This document shows positions 25,629 through 36,375 of a DNA stretch of 64,000 nucleotides, piece after piece; within the stretch, counting starts at the first letter, position 1; each line of letters begins with the position of its first letter. The notes under the pieces were generated by a model. That model made no database searches and had not been told where the DNA came from. It was given only the letters and a program-made list of their open reading frames with translations. This DNA is from Streptococcus sp. S5. Its GTDB lineage: Bacteria; Bacillota; Bacilli; Lactobacillales; Streptococcaceae. The stretch is from positions 372,001-436,000 of the forward strand of contig NZ_CP139419.1 in the NCBI RefSeq assembly GCF_034134805.1. The letters run 5' to 3'. The translations under genes were made by a program, and so were the position numbers.

Positions 25629-28600
25629 ATGAAAGGTCATCTATTTGAAAAGAAAGAACGATTTAGTATACGAAAATTCAGTATGGGAGTTTGCTCCGCA
25701 TTGATTGGGTTAGCATTTTTGGGAACAGGCGCTGTCTCTGCAGATGAGACGGTTTCTACTAGTGAACAACCCTTGGAAACCTCTTCAGTAGCGACTGAAG
25801 ATGTTAATCATCTAGTGAGAGAAGCTGGCGTCTATACTGCAGATGCGGCCTTACCTGCTGCAGAAACGGAAAAACCAGCCGCAGAAGCGGTCACTCCGGA
25901 GGCTAGTCCTACAGGTACAGAAGCTAGCTCGACAACTACAGATCATCCAGCCGTTTCAGAGACTGAAAAACCGAAAGCTGCTGCAGAAAAAGTGGCTGAT
26001 TTACCAACCAATGAAGAAAAACAATTAAGACCCAAAGAAGTTAAGTTCGATACCTGGGATGATCTCTTGAAGTGGGAATCAGGAAAACGAGTGGATGACG
26101 ATATGAACAGAGCAAGCGTCCCACTTGCGAGTCGTTTCCAAGGAAAACAAATTAATGAACAAGCCAACCCTGAAGCGAAGATCCAAGCACTGTCAAATAT
26201 GAACTCCAAAGCAAAGGATCATGCGTCTGTCGGCGGGGAAGAGTTTAAAGCCTATGCTTTTGATTACTGGCAATATTTGGATTCCATGGTCTTTTGGGAA
26301 GGGCTGGTTCCATCAGCAGATGTGATTGATGCTGCCCACCGAAATGGGGTTCCTATTTATGGAACACTCTTTTATAACTGGTCTAGCAGCATCAAGGATC
26401 AAGAACATTTTGCAGAAACCTTGAAAGAAGATAGTGAAGGCTCTAAAACTTTCCCGATCGCTCGTAAATTAGTCGAACTTGCTAAGTACTATGGCTTTGA
26501 TGGTTACTTTATCAACCAAGAAACGACTGGAAATCTTGTAGAACCATTGGGTCCAAAATTGAGAGATTTCCTTCTTTATACCAAGGAATATGCGAAAAGT
26601 CTGAACTATCCGATTAAGTATTCCTGGTATGATGCTATGACCTATGAATATGGCCGTTACCATGAGAATGCGTTGGGAGAATACAACTACAATTTCATGC
26701 AGCCAGAAAATGGGGAAAATCCAGTTGATACCTTCTTTGCCAACTTTAACTGGGGTAAATCAGAAGTTGATTATTCCATCAGTACAGCTAAATGGATTCA
26801 TCGGAATCCTTATGATGTTCTAGCTGGACTCGAACTCCAAAAAGGAGGCTCTTATAAGACTAATGTAGACTGGAATGCCATTTTAGATGAACATGGCAAG
26901 TTGCGTCTATCTCTTGGTCTTTATGCGCCAGATACCATTACAGGTCTAGGAAAGACTGGTGAAGGTTACCATACCCATGAAGATCTATTCTGGACAGGTT
27001 TCCAAGGAGATCCGACTAAAGGAAAACCAGCAGACCAATCTTGGTACGGTATGTCCAATCTAGTAGTGGACAAAACTCCTATTACAAGTGAAAATTTCAA
27101 TACTTCCTTCAATACTGGACACGGAAAACACTGGTTTGTGGATGGCAAGATTTCTAAAGAAGGGGAGTGGAACTACCGTTCTGTTTCTGGCTACCTTCCA
27201 ACATGGCGTTGGTGGGTAGAGCATAGTGAAGATAGTACACCATTGAAAGGTCGCTATGATTTTGATCAAGCCTACAATGGAGGAAATTCTCTAGCCTTTG
27301 AAGGAGATTTAAAAGCCAATAGCAGTCAAAATGTCATGCTCTATTCGACCAAGATTCCTGTGACAGAAACGACAAAATTGAGCGTCAGTCATAAAGGTGG
27401 GATCGGAGCAGCTGCCTGGGTAGCTGTTGCCACCAAAGAAGACTACTCTGAATACGAATGGAAAGAATTGACACCGAGTGCGGATTGGTCTACTCAAACC
27501 TTTGATTTGGGAAGTTTGGCTGGCAAGACCATTTATGCTGTGAAGATGTTCTTTGACCATGATACGGATGTTAAAGACTACAAATTTAATCTCGGCCAAT
27601 TGTCGATTACGTCGAACCAAGAGAAACCAGCGACTCCAGCAGAAGTATCCGTTCGGGTAAAACGCCTACAAAATGCGCAAGAAGCAGAAGCAGTCCTCAA
27701 TTTTAAAGGGGTAGCAGATGCGGATTATTATGAAGTCTATGAAAAAGATGGCGATAACTGGCGTCTCTTAACAGGGTCTTCTGCGACAACCGTCTATCTA
27801 CCAAAAGTTAGCCGTTCAGCAAGTGCTGAAGGAACCACTCAGGAACTCAAGGTTGTGGCAGTTGGGAAGAACGGTCAACGTTCAGATGCGGGAACTGTAG
27901 CCTTTGATTGGGGTATGACCGTGTCAGATACCAGTCTACCAAAAGCTTTAGCACCAAACGTGGTCATTGGAGCCAAAGTGATCGGTTCGAGCTTCCCAGA
28001 TGCGGATGGTAGTGAAGGCATTGAAGGCATGTTAAATGGGACCATTACCAGTCTTTCAGATAAATGGTCTTCTGCTCAATTGAGTGGAACCGTCGATATC
28101 CGCTTGACACAACCTCGGACCATTGTTCGTTGGGTCATGGACCATGCCGGTGCTGGTGGGGAATCTGTCGATGATGGCAAGATGAATACCCGTGACTTCG
28201 ACCTTTACTACAAGGACGAAGCCGGTGAGTGGAAATTGGCCAAGGAAGTTCGTGGCAATAAAGCCCATGTGTCTGACATTACACTTGATCATCCGATCAA
28301 GGCTCAAGACTGGCGTCTCCATGTCATTACAGCCGATAACGGCACCCCATGGCAAGCCATCCGGATTTACAACTGGAAGATGTATGAAAGTCTAGATACT
28401 GAAACGGTCAACATCCCGATGAAACATGCTGCAGCGCAAAACCTGGGCAATCATTTTGTCCAAGTCGGTTTCAAAGATGTTCCGGCTAATACTACTCTGA
28501 CTCTTTATGCCGATAAAGAAGCCACTAATCCAATTGCGACCATGACAGCCGATCAAGCTGGAAATCTGATCTTTAAACCGCTCGCTTTTGAATCAACCCC

Positions 28601-30419
28601 ATCTCTTCTCTACTATCGTGCGCAAGAACCTGGTAAAGATATCAGTAATGTTTTGGCGATCGAAGTTCCAAAGAATGATAAAGAAATTGCGGGACTTCAA
28701 TTTGAAGATGGATTGACCAAGAAGGTCTACCGGGAAGGCGATGCCCTTTCCTTGAAAGGGGCGACTCTCCGCGTTCATTATAAAGATGGCCAAGCAGATC
28801 AACTGGTCAACCTCACCAACTCAGGTGTAGAGATTCATGGATTTGACAGTAGCAAGCTGGGAGAACAACACCTAGAGGTTTCTTACCTTGGTCAGAAATT
28901 AGGTAAGACTCTCACTGTTTTTGTGGTCAGTGCAGAGGAAGCAGGTGAAAAAGCAGTTGCTGGTCTAGAATTGACCGACAAACCAAAAGTGGAATATATT
29001 GTCGGAGAAGCATTGGAGAAAGAAGGCGGACGCTTTACAGTCGTCTTTGAAGATGAAACGACCGAAACGCACGCCTTGACCGATGAAGGTGTGGAAGTGA
29101 CTGGCTTTGATACGACTAAGGAAGGTCGCCAAACCATCACTGTCCATTACAAAGGAGCTAGCACAAGCTTTGATGTCCTCGTCAATCCAAAACCAGCTCT
29201 CAACGATGAATACCTCAAGCAAAAATTGGCTGAAGCTGAAGCTGCAAAAGCCAAAGTAGACTTTACATTTGCCACTCCAGAAGTCAAAGAAGCCTTGCTA
29301 GCTGGAATGGCTGCTTCTGAAAAAGTCTTGAAAGAGCATGATACCAGCACACAAGATCAAGTCAATGAGCAGTTGAACCAATTGACCGCTCTCTTGAAAG
29401 CCTTGGATGGTCAAGCTAATCTAGTCAAAGAGAAAGAAGCTCTCTCTGCCCTAACAACAGAAGCGACTGCTCTATTAGCAAGCAAGCCAAATCACCCTTC
29501 TGGTGAAGCTTTACAGGCACTCCTGGAGAAAAATAAAGAGCTCCTAGCTTCTTCAGAGCTCACTCCTGAAGCGCTTGAAACGGCTAAGACAGGTCTAGAG
29601 ACCTTGATTGCGCTCCTGAAAGAAGACAAGCCAGCGGTCTTTGTAGACCCTGCGACTGGAGTCGAAGTTCAATTCTCCAACTTAGAGCCAACCGTTGTCA
29701 AAGGACTAAAAGTCGCAAAAGTTGAAGCCAATCAGGCAGAAAAAGAAGAGCTGAAGGGACGAGAAGCGACTATCTTTGATATCGAAGGAGTCGATGCAAG
29801 CGGTCAGGATGTCGATACCCAGCATCCATCACTTGTGAAAATCCCTGTGGATAAGGATAAAGAAGTGGAGCAAGTCCTCTTCTTCCCAGAAGGTCAAGCA
29901 CCTCAATCCTTGGCCTTTGAGAGAGTTGGAGATGTGGTCATTTTTACAGCTCCTCACTTTACTCACTATGCGATTGTCTATAAGCCAGCACAAACGGAAG
30001 AACCAGATCAACCGATCCAACCAGAAGAACCGGCTAAACCAGATCAGCCAGTTCAACCGGCTCAACCAAATCAACCTGTTCAACCAGCTACCCCAGTGAC
30101 TCCGGATCCAGCTAATCCATTGAAGCCTACAGAGCCTTCTCAAGTGGATCAGTTGGCCCCAACGACTTCTACTCAAGCGGGTCATCAGGAGGAAGAACAC
30201 AAGGATATGGTTGACCAAGATATCCATCAGTTGTTAAGTGCCCACCAAGGAGTGAACTTACAGCCAACGGTTCAGCAAGAAACAAAAGATGCAAGTAAAG
30301 AAAGTCAATCGGAACACTTGCCAAATACGGCAAGCCTAGAAGCTTCCTTTGCAGCTGAAGCTGTTCTCCTAGCAGCCTTAGGCGGCTTCCTCTTGGCTGG
30401 TAAGAAGAAGGAAGAGTAA
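25629..30419 (+). CDS. Cell-wall-anchored GH85 endo-beta-N-acetylglucosaminidase (EndoD-like)
   Basis: 1596 residues. It cleaves the GlcNAc-GlcNAc core of N-glycans on host glycoproteins. In order: a YSIRK-type signal (FSIRKFSMGVCSALIG, residues 12-27), a low-complexity region, the GH85 barrel with DGYFINQE (Asn296 and Glu298 as the likely catalytic pair), beta-sandwich and carbohydrate-binding-like regions, bacterial Ig-like repeats (about 1020-1180), helical repeats, a Pro/Gln-rich wall spacer, and a sorting signal at 1564 followed by a membrane segment and KKKEE. The sorting motif reads LPNTA, not LPXTG. The frame is open from 25566, but AAGGAGG places the start at 25629. A cre site and promoter lie upstream. 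Confidence 0.93.
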   Translation: MKGHLFEKKERFSIRKFSMGVCSALIGLAFLGTGAVSADETVSTSEQPLETSSVATEDVNHLVREAGVYTADAALPAAETEKPAAEAVTPEASPTGTEASSTTTDHPAVSETEKPKAAAEKVADLPTNEEKQLRPKEVKFDTWDDLLKWESGKRVDDDMNRASVPLASRFQGKQINEQANPEAKIQALSNMNSKAKDHASVGGEEFKAYAFDYWQYLDSMVFWEGLVPSADVIDAAHRNGVPIYGTLFYNWSSSIKDQEHFAETLKEDSEGSKTFPIARKLVELAKYYGFDGYFINQETTGNLVEPLGPKLRDFLLYTKEYAKSLNYPIKYSWYDAMTYEYGRYHENALGEYNYNFMQPENGENPVDTFFANFNWGKSEVDYSISTAKWIHRNPYDVLAGLELQKGGSYKTNVDWNAILDEHGKLRLSLGLYAPDTITGLGKTGEGYHTHEDLFWTGFQGDPTKGKPADQSWYGMSNLVVDKTPITSENFNTSFNTGHGKHWFVDGKISKEGEWNYRSVSGYLPTWRWWVEHSEDSTPLKGRYDFDQAYNGGNSLAFEGDLKANSSQNVMLYSTKIPVTETTKLSVSHKGGIGAAAWVAVATKEDYSEYEWKELTPSADWSTQTFDLGSLAGKTIYAVKMFFDHDTDVKDYKFNLGQLSITSNQEKPATPAEVSVRVKRLQNAQEAEAVLNFKGVADADYYEVYEKDGDNWRLLTGSSATTVYLPKVSRSASAEGTTQELKVVAVGKNGQRSDAGTVAFDWGMTVSDTSLPKALAPNVVIGAKVIGSSFPDADGSEGIEGMLNGTITSLSDKWSSAQLSGTVDIRLTQPRTIVRWVMDHAGAGGESVDDGKMNTRDFDLYYKDEAGEWKLAKEVRGNKAHVSDITLDHPIKAQDWRLHVITADNGTPWQAIRIYNWKMYESLDTETVNIPMKHAAAQNLGNHFVQVGFKDVPANTTLTLYADKEATNPIATMTADQAGNLIFKPLAFESTPSLLYYRAQEPGKDISNVLAIEVPKNDKEIAGLQFEDGLTKKVYREGDALSLKGATLRVHYKDGQADQLVNLTNSGVEIHGFDSSKLGEQHLEVSYLGQKLGKTLTVFVVSAEEAGEKAVAGLELTDKPKVEYIVGEALEKEGGRFTVVFEDETTETHALTDEGVEVTGFDTTKEGRQTITVHYKGASTSFDVLVNPKPALNDEYLKQKLAEAEAAKAKVDFTFATPEVKEALLAGMAASEKVLKEHDTSTQDQVNEQLNQLTALLKALDGQANLVKEKEALSALTTEATALLASKPNHPSGEALQALLEKNKELLASSELTPEALETAKTGLETLIALLKEDKPAVFVDPATGVEVQFSNLEPTVVKGLKVAKVEANQAEKEELKGREATIFDIEGVDASGQDVDTQHPSLVKIPVDKDKEVEQVLFFPEGQAPQSLAFERVGDVVIFTAPHFTHYAIVYKPAQTEEPDQPIQPEEPAKPDQPVQPAQPNQPVQPATPVTPDPANPLKPTEPSQVDQLAPTTSTQAGHQEEEHKDMVDQDIHQLLSAHQGVNLQPTVQQETKDASKESQSEHLPNTASLEASFAAEAVLLAALGGFLLAGKKKEE

Positions 30420-30465
30420 GTCTTCTAAAAGATTCTTTTATTCACTTAAAAAGTCACTCTCAAAA

Positions 30466-30495
30466 AAACCTCTCTGGTGAAAACTAGAGAGGTTT
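30466..30495 (+). terminator. Terminator after the endoglycosidase gene
   Basis: 10-bp stem AAACCTCTCT/AGAGAGGTTT. The T tract is short. Confidence 0.75.
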
Positions 30496-30622
30496 GATCT
30501 TGTATCTAGAAGTGTCGTTCGGATCCTACGAATTAGAAGGGAAAAGCATTGGATTTTTCTACCTCTTTTACAGCTTTTGTGATATAATTATCATGTATTA
30601 AAAAAAGAAGGAGTCATATCTA

Positions 30623-31822
30623 ATGGCAAAATTGACTGTTAAAGACGTTGACTTGAAAGGGAAAAAAGTTCTCGTTCGTGTTGACTTCAACGTTCCTGTA
30701 AAAGATGGCGTGATCACTAACGATAACCGTATCACTGCAGCTCTTCCAACTATCAAGTACATCCTTGAACAAGGTGGACGTGCAATCCTCTTCTCTCACC
30801 TTGGACGTGTAAAAGAAGAAGCAGATAAAGAAGGTAAATCACTTGCTCCTGTAGCTGCTGACTTGGCTGCAAAATTGGGTCAAGAAGTTCAATTTATCCC
30901 AGGTGTTACACGTGGTGCTGAATTGGAAGCAGCTGTTAACGCTCTTGAAGATGGACAAGTTCTCTTGGTTGAAAACACTCGTTTCGAAGATGTTGATGGC
31001 AAGAAAGAATCTAAAAACGATCCTGAACTTGGTAAATACTGGGCATCACTTGGAGATGGTATTTTCGTAAACGATGCATTTGGTACTGCTCACCGTGCAC
31101 ACGCATCTAACGTTGGTATCTCTGCAAACGTTGATAAAGCTGTTGCTGGATTCCTTCTTGAAAACGAAATTGCTTACATCAAAGAAGCAGTTGAAGCTCC
31201 AGAACGTCCATTCGTAGCCATCCTTGGTGGATCTAAAGTATCTGACAAGATCGGTGTTATCGAAAACTTGCTTGAAAAAGCTGATAAAGTTCTTATCGGT
31301 GGTGGGATGACTTACACATTCTACAAAGCACAAGGTATCGAAATCGGTAACTCACTTGTAGAAGAAGACAAATTGGATGTGGCGAAAGCTCTTCTTGAAA
31401 AATCAAACGGCAAATTGATCTTGCCAGTTGACTCAAAAGAAGCGAACGCATTTGCTGACTACACTGAAGTGAAAGACACTGAAGGTGAAGCAGTAGATCC
31501 AGGATTCCTTGGTTTGGATATCGGTCCTAAATCAATCGCTAAATTCGACCAAGAATTGACTGGTGCGAAAACAGTTGTATGGAACGGACCTATGGGTGTA
31601 TTTGAAAACCCTGACTTCCAAGCTGGTACAATCGGTGTGATGGACGCTATCGTGAAACAACCAGGCGTTAAATCAATCATCGGTGGTGGTGACTCAGCTG
31701 CTGCAGCAATCAACCTTGGACGTGCAGATAAATTCTCATGGATCTCTACTGGTGGTGGTGCTTCTATGGAACTTCTTGAAGGTAAAGAACTTCCAGGATT
31801 GGCTGCACTTACAGACAAATAA
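30623..31822 (+). CDS. pgk: Phosphoglycerate kinase
   Basis: 399 residues. It makes ATP from 1,3-bisphosphoglycerate in glycolysis. N-terminal signature [13 protein letters not shown], substrate loop LFSHLGR, and C-terminal nucleotide site [24 protein letters not shown] precedes the ATG. An extended -10 (TGATATAAT, 30580-30588) lies 35 bases upstream. Strongly biased codons. It is followed by an intergenic repeat that can act as terminator. Confidence 0.98.
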   Translation: MAKLTVKDVDLKGKKVLVRVDFNVPVKDGVITNDNRITAALPTIKYILEQGGRAILFSHLGRVKEEADKEGKSLAPVAADLAAKLGQEVQFIPGVTRGAELEAAVNALEDGQVLLVENTRFEDVDGKKESKNDPELGKYWASLGDGIFVNDAFGTAHRAHASNVGISANVDKAVAGFLLENEIAYIKEAVEAPERPFVAILGGSKVSDKIGVIENLLEKADKVLIGGGMTYTFYKAQGIEIGNSLVEEDKLDVAKALLEKSNGKLILPVDSKEANAFADYTEVKDTEGEAVDPGFLGLDIGPKSIAKFDQELTGAKTVVWNGPMGVFENPDFQAGTIGVMDAIVKQPGVKSIIGGGDSAAAAINLGRADKFSWISTGGGASMELLEGKELPGLAALTDK

Positions 31823-31835
31823 TCTAAATAAAATG

Positions 31836-32019
31836 AAAGAGGCTGGGACAAAAGTCCTAGCCTCTCAATTATTTTTGGATTGTCGAGCAAGACGCAGTGG
31901 TTGGGTGGGCTCTACTACGCTGATTTCATCAGCTTTTACAGCCCTACTCAATTGTGCGGAGGTGGGACGACGAAATCGAATTCTAACGAATTACCGATTT
32001 CTGTCCCACTCTCTTTTTT
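31836..32019. repeat. ~184-bp folded intergenic repeat, copy 1
   Basis: Near-identical to 34449-34631 and 56986-57171. It contains three stems: a left hairpin GAGGCT.GGAC/GTCC.AGCCTC, a middle hairpin TTGGGTGGGC/GCCCTACTCAA enclosing GCTGAT/ATCAGC, and a right hairpin GTGGGAC..CGAAATCG/CGATTTC..GTCCCAC ending in a T run. Short reading frames within it recur in each copy and are almost certainly not genes. This copy follows pgk. Confidence 0.9.
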
Positions 32020-32090
32020 CTTTCTATTGATAACTGTTCTCTCCTTTCTGAAAATATGGTAGAATAATAGAAATAGAAAGATAGGTGACC

Positions 32091-32624
32091 ATGGATTACT
32101 TTAAACGACACAAATTTGATTGGTCCAAATTCCGTTTGGGGATGAGAACCTTTAAAACAGGGATTGCCGTTTTTATTGTACTACTTATTTTTGGAATATT
32201 TGGCTGGCGAGGCCTTCAGATCGGGACTTTGACAGCTGTTTTTAGTTTGAGGGAAGACTTTGATAAGAGTGTCCATTTCGGGGCTTCGCGTGTCATGGGT
32301 AACAGTATCGGAGGTTTTTATGCCGTATTGTTCTTCCTTTTAAAAACGCTCTTTCATGGGGCGTATTGGGTGACTCTGATTTTTGTACCCATTGCGACCA
32401 TGTTAACCATTATGACAAATGTCGCTATGAATAACAAAGCAGGAATTATCGGAGGAGTTTCGGCAATGCTGATCATTACCCTCTCGATTCCTAACGGAGA
32501 AACCTTCTTGTATGTTTTTGCCCGAATATTTGAGACCTTTATTGGCGTTTTCGTTGCGATTTTGGTCAATTCGGATGTGGATCGCATTCGCGATTTTCTC
32601 AAGAAACACAAAAAACCTATGTAA
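32091..32624 (+). CDS. Aromatic acid exporter (FUSC/ArAE) family membrane protein
   Basis: 177 residues with about four membrane segments and a short charged C-terminal tail (RIRDFLKKHKK). It resembles the N-terminal membrane domain of the ArAE/FUSC family; the substrate is unknown. The start is ATG at 32091 after AAAGATAGGTG; the frame is open two codons further, to GTG at 32085. It sits between pgk and glnR, as in pneumococcus. The GlnR box overlaps its stop codon. Confidence 0.8.
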   Translation: MDYFKRHKFDWSKFRLGMRTFKTGIAVFIVLLIFGIFGWRGLQIGTLTAVFSLREDFDKSVHFGASRVMGNSIGGFYAVLFFLLKTLFHGAYWVTLIFVPIATMLTIMTNVAMNNKAGIIGGVSAMLIITLSIPNGETFLYVFARIFETFIGVFVAILVNSDVDRIRDFLKKHKKPM

Positions 32625-32636
32625 GATTATATAACA
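32620..32636 (+). promoter_or_regulatory. GlnR operator
   Basis: TGTAAGATTATATAACA is a perfect match to TGTNAN7TNACA, seven bases before the -35 box of glnR. It implies autorepression of glnRA under nitrogen excess. Confidence 0.85.
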
Positions 32637-32643
32637 TTTAATC

Positions 32644-32671
32644 TTGACATAGATTTTTTTTTCGATATAAT
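32644..32671 (+). promoter_or_regulatory. Promoter of glnRA
   Basis: TTGACA (32644-32649), a 16-base spacer, TATAAT (32666-32671). Confidence 0.85.
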
Positions 32672-32691
32672 AGAATAGAAAGAGGAATGGT

Positions 32692-33051
32692 ATGAAGGAA
32701 AAGGAATTACGACGCTCGCTGGCAGTCTTTCCGATTGGAAGTGTTATGAAGCTGACCGACTTGACAGCTCGCCAGATTCGTTATTATGAAGATCAGGGCT
32801 TGATTTCTCCTGATCGGACAGAAGGCAATCGCCGCATGTATTCGTTGGACGATATGGACCGCCTGCTTGAGATCAAAGATTATATCTCAGATGGCTTCAA
32901 TATTGCGGATATTAAGAAGAAATATGCGGAAAAAGAGCAAGAGCAAACCAAGGTTGTCAGTCAAGAAGAGATCCGTAAGGCTCTTCATCGTGACATTCTT
33001 CAGCAAAGTCGCTTCACATCTTCCCCATCGCCATATGGTCAATTTCGTTGA
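32692..33051 (+). CDS. glnR: Nitrogen regulator GlnR (MerR family)
   Basis: 119 residues with an N-terminal winged helix-turn-helix of the MerR type (LTARQIRYYEDQGLISPDRT, residues 24-43) and a C-terminal tail that senses feedback-inhibited glutamine synthetase. It represses glnRA and ammonium/glutamine uptake genes. The start is ATG after AGAGGAATGGT. glnA follows 39 bases downstream in the same operon. Confidence 0.96.
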   Translation: MKEKELRRSLAVFPIGSVMKLTDLTARQIRYYEDQGLISPDRTEGNRRMYSLDDMDRLLEIKDYISDGFNIADIKKKYAEKEQEQTKVVSQEEIRKALHRDILQQSRFTSSPSPYGQFR

Positions 33052-33090
33052 TCATTTCATAAGCTTGTAATCTATTTTAAGGAGACAAAA

Positions 33091-34437
33091 ATGTCAATTA
33101 CTGCTGCAGATATTCGCCGTGAAGTAAAAGAAAAAAATGTTACTTTTATTCGCTTGATGTTCTCTGATATTTTGGGAACCATGAAGAACGTCGAAATTCC
33201 AGCTACCGATGAGCAACTGGACAAGGTTCTTTCAAACAAAGCCATGTTTGATGGTTCTTCTATCGAAGGATTTGTCCGTATCAACGAGTCAGATATGTAT
33301 CTTTACCCAGATTTGGATACATGGACAGTCTTCCCTTGGGGAGATGAAAATGGTAGCGTAGCTGGCTTGATCTGTGATGTCTATACGACAGAAGGGGAAC
33401 CATTTGCAGGAGATCCACGTGGCAACTTGAAACGTGCTCTTCGTCATATGGAAAAACTTGGATTCAAATCCTTTAACCTTGGTCCAGAACCAGAATTCTT
33501 CCTCTTCAAGTTGGACGAAAATGGAGACCCAACTCTTGAAGTAAACGACAAAGGTGGCTATTTTGACTTGGCTCCAACAGACCTTGCAGATAACACTCGT
33601 CGTGAAATCGTCAATGTCTTGACCAAGATGGGCTTTGAAGTAGAAGCTAGTCACCACGAAGTAGCCGTTGGTCAACATGAAATCGACTTTAAATACGACG
33701 AAGTGCTTCGCGCTTGTGACAAGATCCAAATCTTTAAACTCGTTGTGAAGACCATCGCTCGTAAACACGGCTTGTATGCAACCTTTATGGCCAAACCAAA
33801 ATTTGGAATTGCCGGATCAGGTATGCACTGTAATATGTCTCTCTTTGACCAAGATGGCAACAATGCCTTCTTTGATCCAGAAGATCCAAAGGGCATGCAA
33901 TTGTCAGAAACAGCTTATCACTTCTTGGGTGGCTTGATCAAGCATGCATATAACTTTACAGCGGTGACCAACCCAACCGTCAACTCTTATAAACGTTTGG
34001 TTCCTGGATATGAAGCACCTGTTTATATCGCTTGGGCAGGTCGCAACCGTTCTCCATTGGTACGTGTGCCAGCCTCACGTGGTATGGGAACTCGTTTGGA
34101 ATTGCGTTCCGTAGACCCAATGGCCAATCCTTATGTAGCCTTGGCAGTCTTGCTTGAAGTCGGCCTTCACGGGATTGAAAATAAAATCGAAGCACCTGCT
34201 CCGATCGAAGAAAATATCTATGTGATGACACCGGAAGAACGTAGAGCAGCTGGAATTACAGATCTCCCTTCTACCCTTCACAATGCCTTGAAAGCCTTGA
34301 CAGAAGACGAAGTGGTGAAAGCTGCCTTGGGTGAGCACATCTACACCAGCTTCCTTGAAGCCAAACGAATCGAATGGGCAAGCTATGCGACCTTCGTATA
34401 TCAATGGGAAGTAGACAACTATTTAGATCTTTATTAA
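33091..34437 (+). CDS. glnA: Type I glutamine synthetase
   Basis: 448 residues, the length of the Firmicute GSI-alpha form. It makes glutamine from glutamate, ammonia and ATP. Visible motifs: DGSSIEGF near residue 53, GPEPEFFLF, the ATP-binding stretch [16 protein letters not shown], and [19 protein letters not shown]. It has no adenylylation-loop tyrosine of the GSI-beta type that I can see. Cotranscribed with glnR and under the GlnR box; a copy of the intergenic repeat follows. Confidence 0.98.
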   Translation: MSITAADIRREVKEKNVTFIRLMFSDILGTMKNVEIPATDEQLDKVLSNKAMFDGSSIEGFVRINESDMYLYPDLDTWTVFPWGDENGSVAGLICDVYTTEGEPFAGDPRGNLKRALRHMEKLGFKSFNLGPEPEFFLFKLDENGDPTLEVNDKGGYFDLAPTDLADNTRREIVNVLTKMGFEVEASHHEVAVGQHEIDFKYDEVLRACDKIQIFKLVVKTIARKHGLYATFMAKPKFGIAGSGMHCNMSLFDQDGNNAFFDPEDPKGMQLSETAYHFLGGLIKHAYNFTAVTNPTVNSYKRLVPGYEAPVYIAWAGRNRSPLVRVPASRGMGTRLELRSVDPMANPYVALAVLLEVGLHGIENKIEAPAPIEENIYVMTPEERRAAGITDLPSTLHNALKALTEDEVVKAALGEHIYTSFLEAKRIEWASYATFVYQWEVDNYLDLY

Positions 34438-34448
34438 GAAACAAGAGT

Positions 34449-34631
34449 AAAGAGGCTAGGACAAAAGTCCTAGCCTCTCAATTATTTTTGGATTGTCGAG
34501 CAAGACGCAGTGGTTGAGTGGGCTCTACTACGCTGATTTCATCAGCTTTTACAGCCCTACTCAACTGTGCGGAGGTGGGACGACGAAATCGAATTCTAAC
34601 GAATTACCGATTTCTGTCCCACTCTCTTTTT
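34449..34631. repeat. ~184-bp folded intergenic repeat, copy 2
   Basis: The same element as at 31836 and 56986, here after glnA, with the same three stems and terminal T run. It differs from copy 1 by a few substitutions, mostly keeping the stems paired. Confidence 0.9.
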
Positions 34632-34653
34632 GATCCTCAAAAGGTTACTATAA

Positions 34654-34683
34654 AACCAGTTGAAACAGTGGTTTCAACTGGTT
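34654..34683. terminator. Bidirectional terminator between glnA and rnjA
   Basis: 13-bp stem AACCAGTTGAAAC/GTTTCAACTGGTT with a four-base loop, placed between convergent genes. Confidence 0.85.
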
Positions 34684-34689
34684 GTTTTG

Positions 34690-36372
34690 TTAATTTTCGT
34701 CATCTGGTGTGAGAATCATTGGGATAATGATAGGTTCACGTTCCGTGCTCTCGTATAAGAATGGGCGAAGGGCATTGACAATCGCACCATTGACGGTTTG
34801 GATATTGGCATCTTTGTTCTTCAAGGCGATACGAATAGCATTGAAGAGAATGCGTTGGCTTTCACGAATCAGATCTCCTGATTCACGCATGTAGATAAAA
34901 CCACGGCTCAAGATGTCTGGTCCAGCCAGGATCATCTTCGATTTGAAGTCAACATTCGCAACAGCAAGAACGACACCGTCTTCGGAAAGGTCTCTCCGGT
35001 CACGAAGGACAGCAGCCCCGATTTCACCGATGCGATTTCCATCGACATAGATATCTTGAGCATTGAAGCTTCCTGCGATCCGAGCAGAGTTGGCTGTAAG
35101 AGCAAGGACATCACCATTACTCATGATGAAGATATTGTCTTTTTCCACTCCGCAATCACGCGCAAGTCCTGCGTGGATCTTCTGCATCCGGTATTCACCA
35201 TGGACAGGCATGAAGTATTTTGGTTTGATCAAGCGGAGCATGAGTTTTTGTTCTTGTTGCCCCCCGTGTCCAGAAGTATGAATCTTGTTGATCTTCCCGT
35301 GAATGACATCGACACCCGCTTCGGAAATCGTATTGATCAATTTATTCACACTGGTTGTATTTCCAGGAATCGGACTAGAAGAGAAGATCACGGTATCTCC
35401 TGGTTGGAGTTGCACTTGGCGATGCGTTCCGTTGGCAATCCGAGAGAGGGCTGCCATTGGCTCTCCTTGGCTTCCTGTACACATGATCAGGATTTCATTG
35501 GCTGCATAGTCTTTGATCTCATTTGGCTCGATAATAGTTCCAGCAGGGACCTTGATGTAGCCAAGCTCGATTCCGTTGACGATGGCTTTTTCCATCGAGC
35601 GTCCAAAGACGACGATCTTGCGACCTGTCTTGACAGCTGCCTCAGCTGCTTGTTGGAGACGGAAGATATTCGAAGCAAAGGAAGCAAAAATGATGCGCCC
35701 GTGAATGCCTTCGATGATCTTCATGATGGATTGGCCAACTACTTTTTCAGAGTTGGTAAAGGTTGGGACTTCTGCGTTGGTTGAGTCTGAGAGCAGGCAG
35801 AGAACGCCTTCTTCCCCAAGGGCCGCCATCCGATGGAGGTCAGCCGGTTCCCCAACAGGTGTGAAGTCGAATTTGAAGTCTCCGGTACAAACAATCTTTC
35901 CTTGAGGGGTGTGAATCACAATCCCTAAAGGTTCTGGAATCGAGTGAGTCGTACGGAAGAAGGTTGCTTTAAGATTTTTAAATTGAAGCTCAGTGTTTTG
36001 GTTGATTTCGTAGAGTTTGGCATCACGAAGAAGACCGTGCTCTTCTAATTTTCCACGGATCAAGGCAAGCGCCAAAGGTCCAGCGTAGATAGGGACATTG
36101 GCTTGCTTCAAAAGGAAAGGAATCCCACCGATGTGGTCTTCGTGTCCGTGGGTAATGAGGACCGCTTTGACGCGATCGATATTGTCAACGATATAAGAGT
36201 AATCCGGGATTACATAGTCGATCCCAAGGAGGTCATCTTCTGGAAATTTGATCCCGGCATCGACAATGATGATTTCATCTTGGTATTCGATCCCGTAGGT
36301 ATTTTTCCCGATCTCTCCAAGTCCACCAATGGCAAATACACCAACTTCTTCAGGTTTTAAGGTATAAGCCAT
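34690..36372 (-). CDS. rnjA: Ribonuclease J1
   Basis: 560 residues. It is a metallo-beta-lactamase/beta-CASP RNase with 5'-3' exo- and endonuclease activity in mRNA decay and rRNA maturation. The metal motif HGHEDH is near residue 75, followed by further beta-CASP motifs ([17 protein letters not shown]) and the C-terminal domain. It lies three bases after rpoY, the conserved rpoY-rnjA pair, which identifies it as J1 rather than J2. Confidence 0.94.
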   Translation of the reverse strand: MAYTLKPEEVGVFAIGGLGEIGKNTYGIEYQDEIIIVDAGIKFPEDDLLGIDYVIPDYSYIVDNIDRVKAVLITHGHEDHIGGIPFLLKQANVPIYAGPLALALIRGKLEEHGLLRDAKLYEINQNTELQFKNLKATFFRTTHSIPEPLGIVIHTPQGKIVCTGDFKFDFTPVGEPADLHRMAALGEEGVLCLLSDSTNAEVPTFTNSEKVVGQSIMKIIEGIHGRIIFASFASNIFRLQQAAEAAVKTGRKIVVFGRSMEKAIVNGIELGYIKVPAGTIIEPNEIKDYAANEILIMCTGSQGEPMAALSRIANGTHRQVQLQPGDTVIFSSSPIPGNTTSVNKLINTISEAGVDVIHGKINKIHTSGHGGQQEQKLMLRLIKPKYFMPVHGEYRMQKIHAGLARDCGVEKDNIFIMSNGDVLALTANSARIAGSFNAQDIYVDGNRIGEIGAAVLRDRRDLSEDGVVLAVANVDFKSKMILAGPDILSRGFIYMRESGDLIRESQRILFNAIRIALKNKDANIQTVNGAIVNALRPFLYESTEREPIIIPMILTPDDEN

Positions 36373-36375
36373 GGA

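Noticed and set aside
30525..30533. ComX-box-like TACGAATT upstream of pgk
   Set aside because: It differs from TACGAATA, lies too far from any start, and pgk already has an extended -10 promoter.
31880..32062. Short frames inside the ~184-bp repeat (also at 34518-34712 and 57017-57286) that look like small proteins
   Set aside because: The same frames recur only because the repeat recurs; they lack ribosome sites and the sequence is explained by its stems.
35056..35784. 242-codon plus-strand frame opposite rnjA
   Set aside because: It lies wholly antisense to the well-supported RNase J1 gene and has no recognisable protein features.
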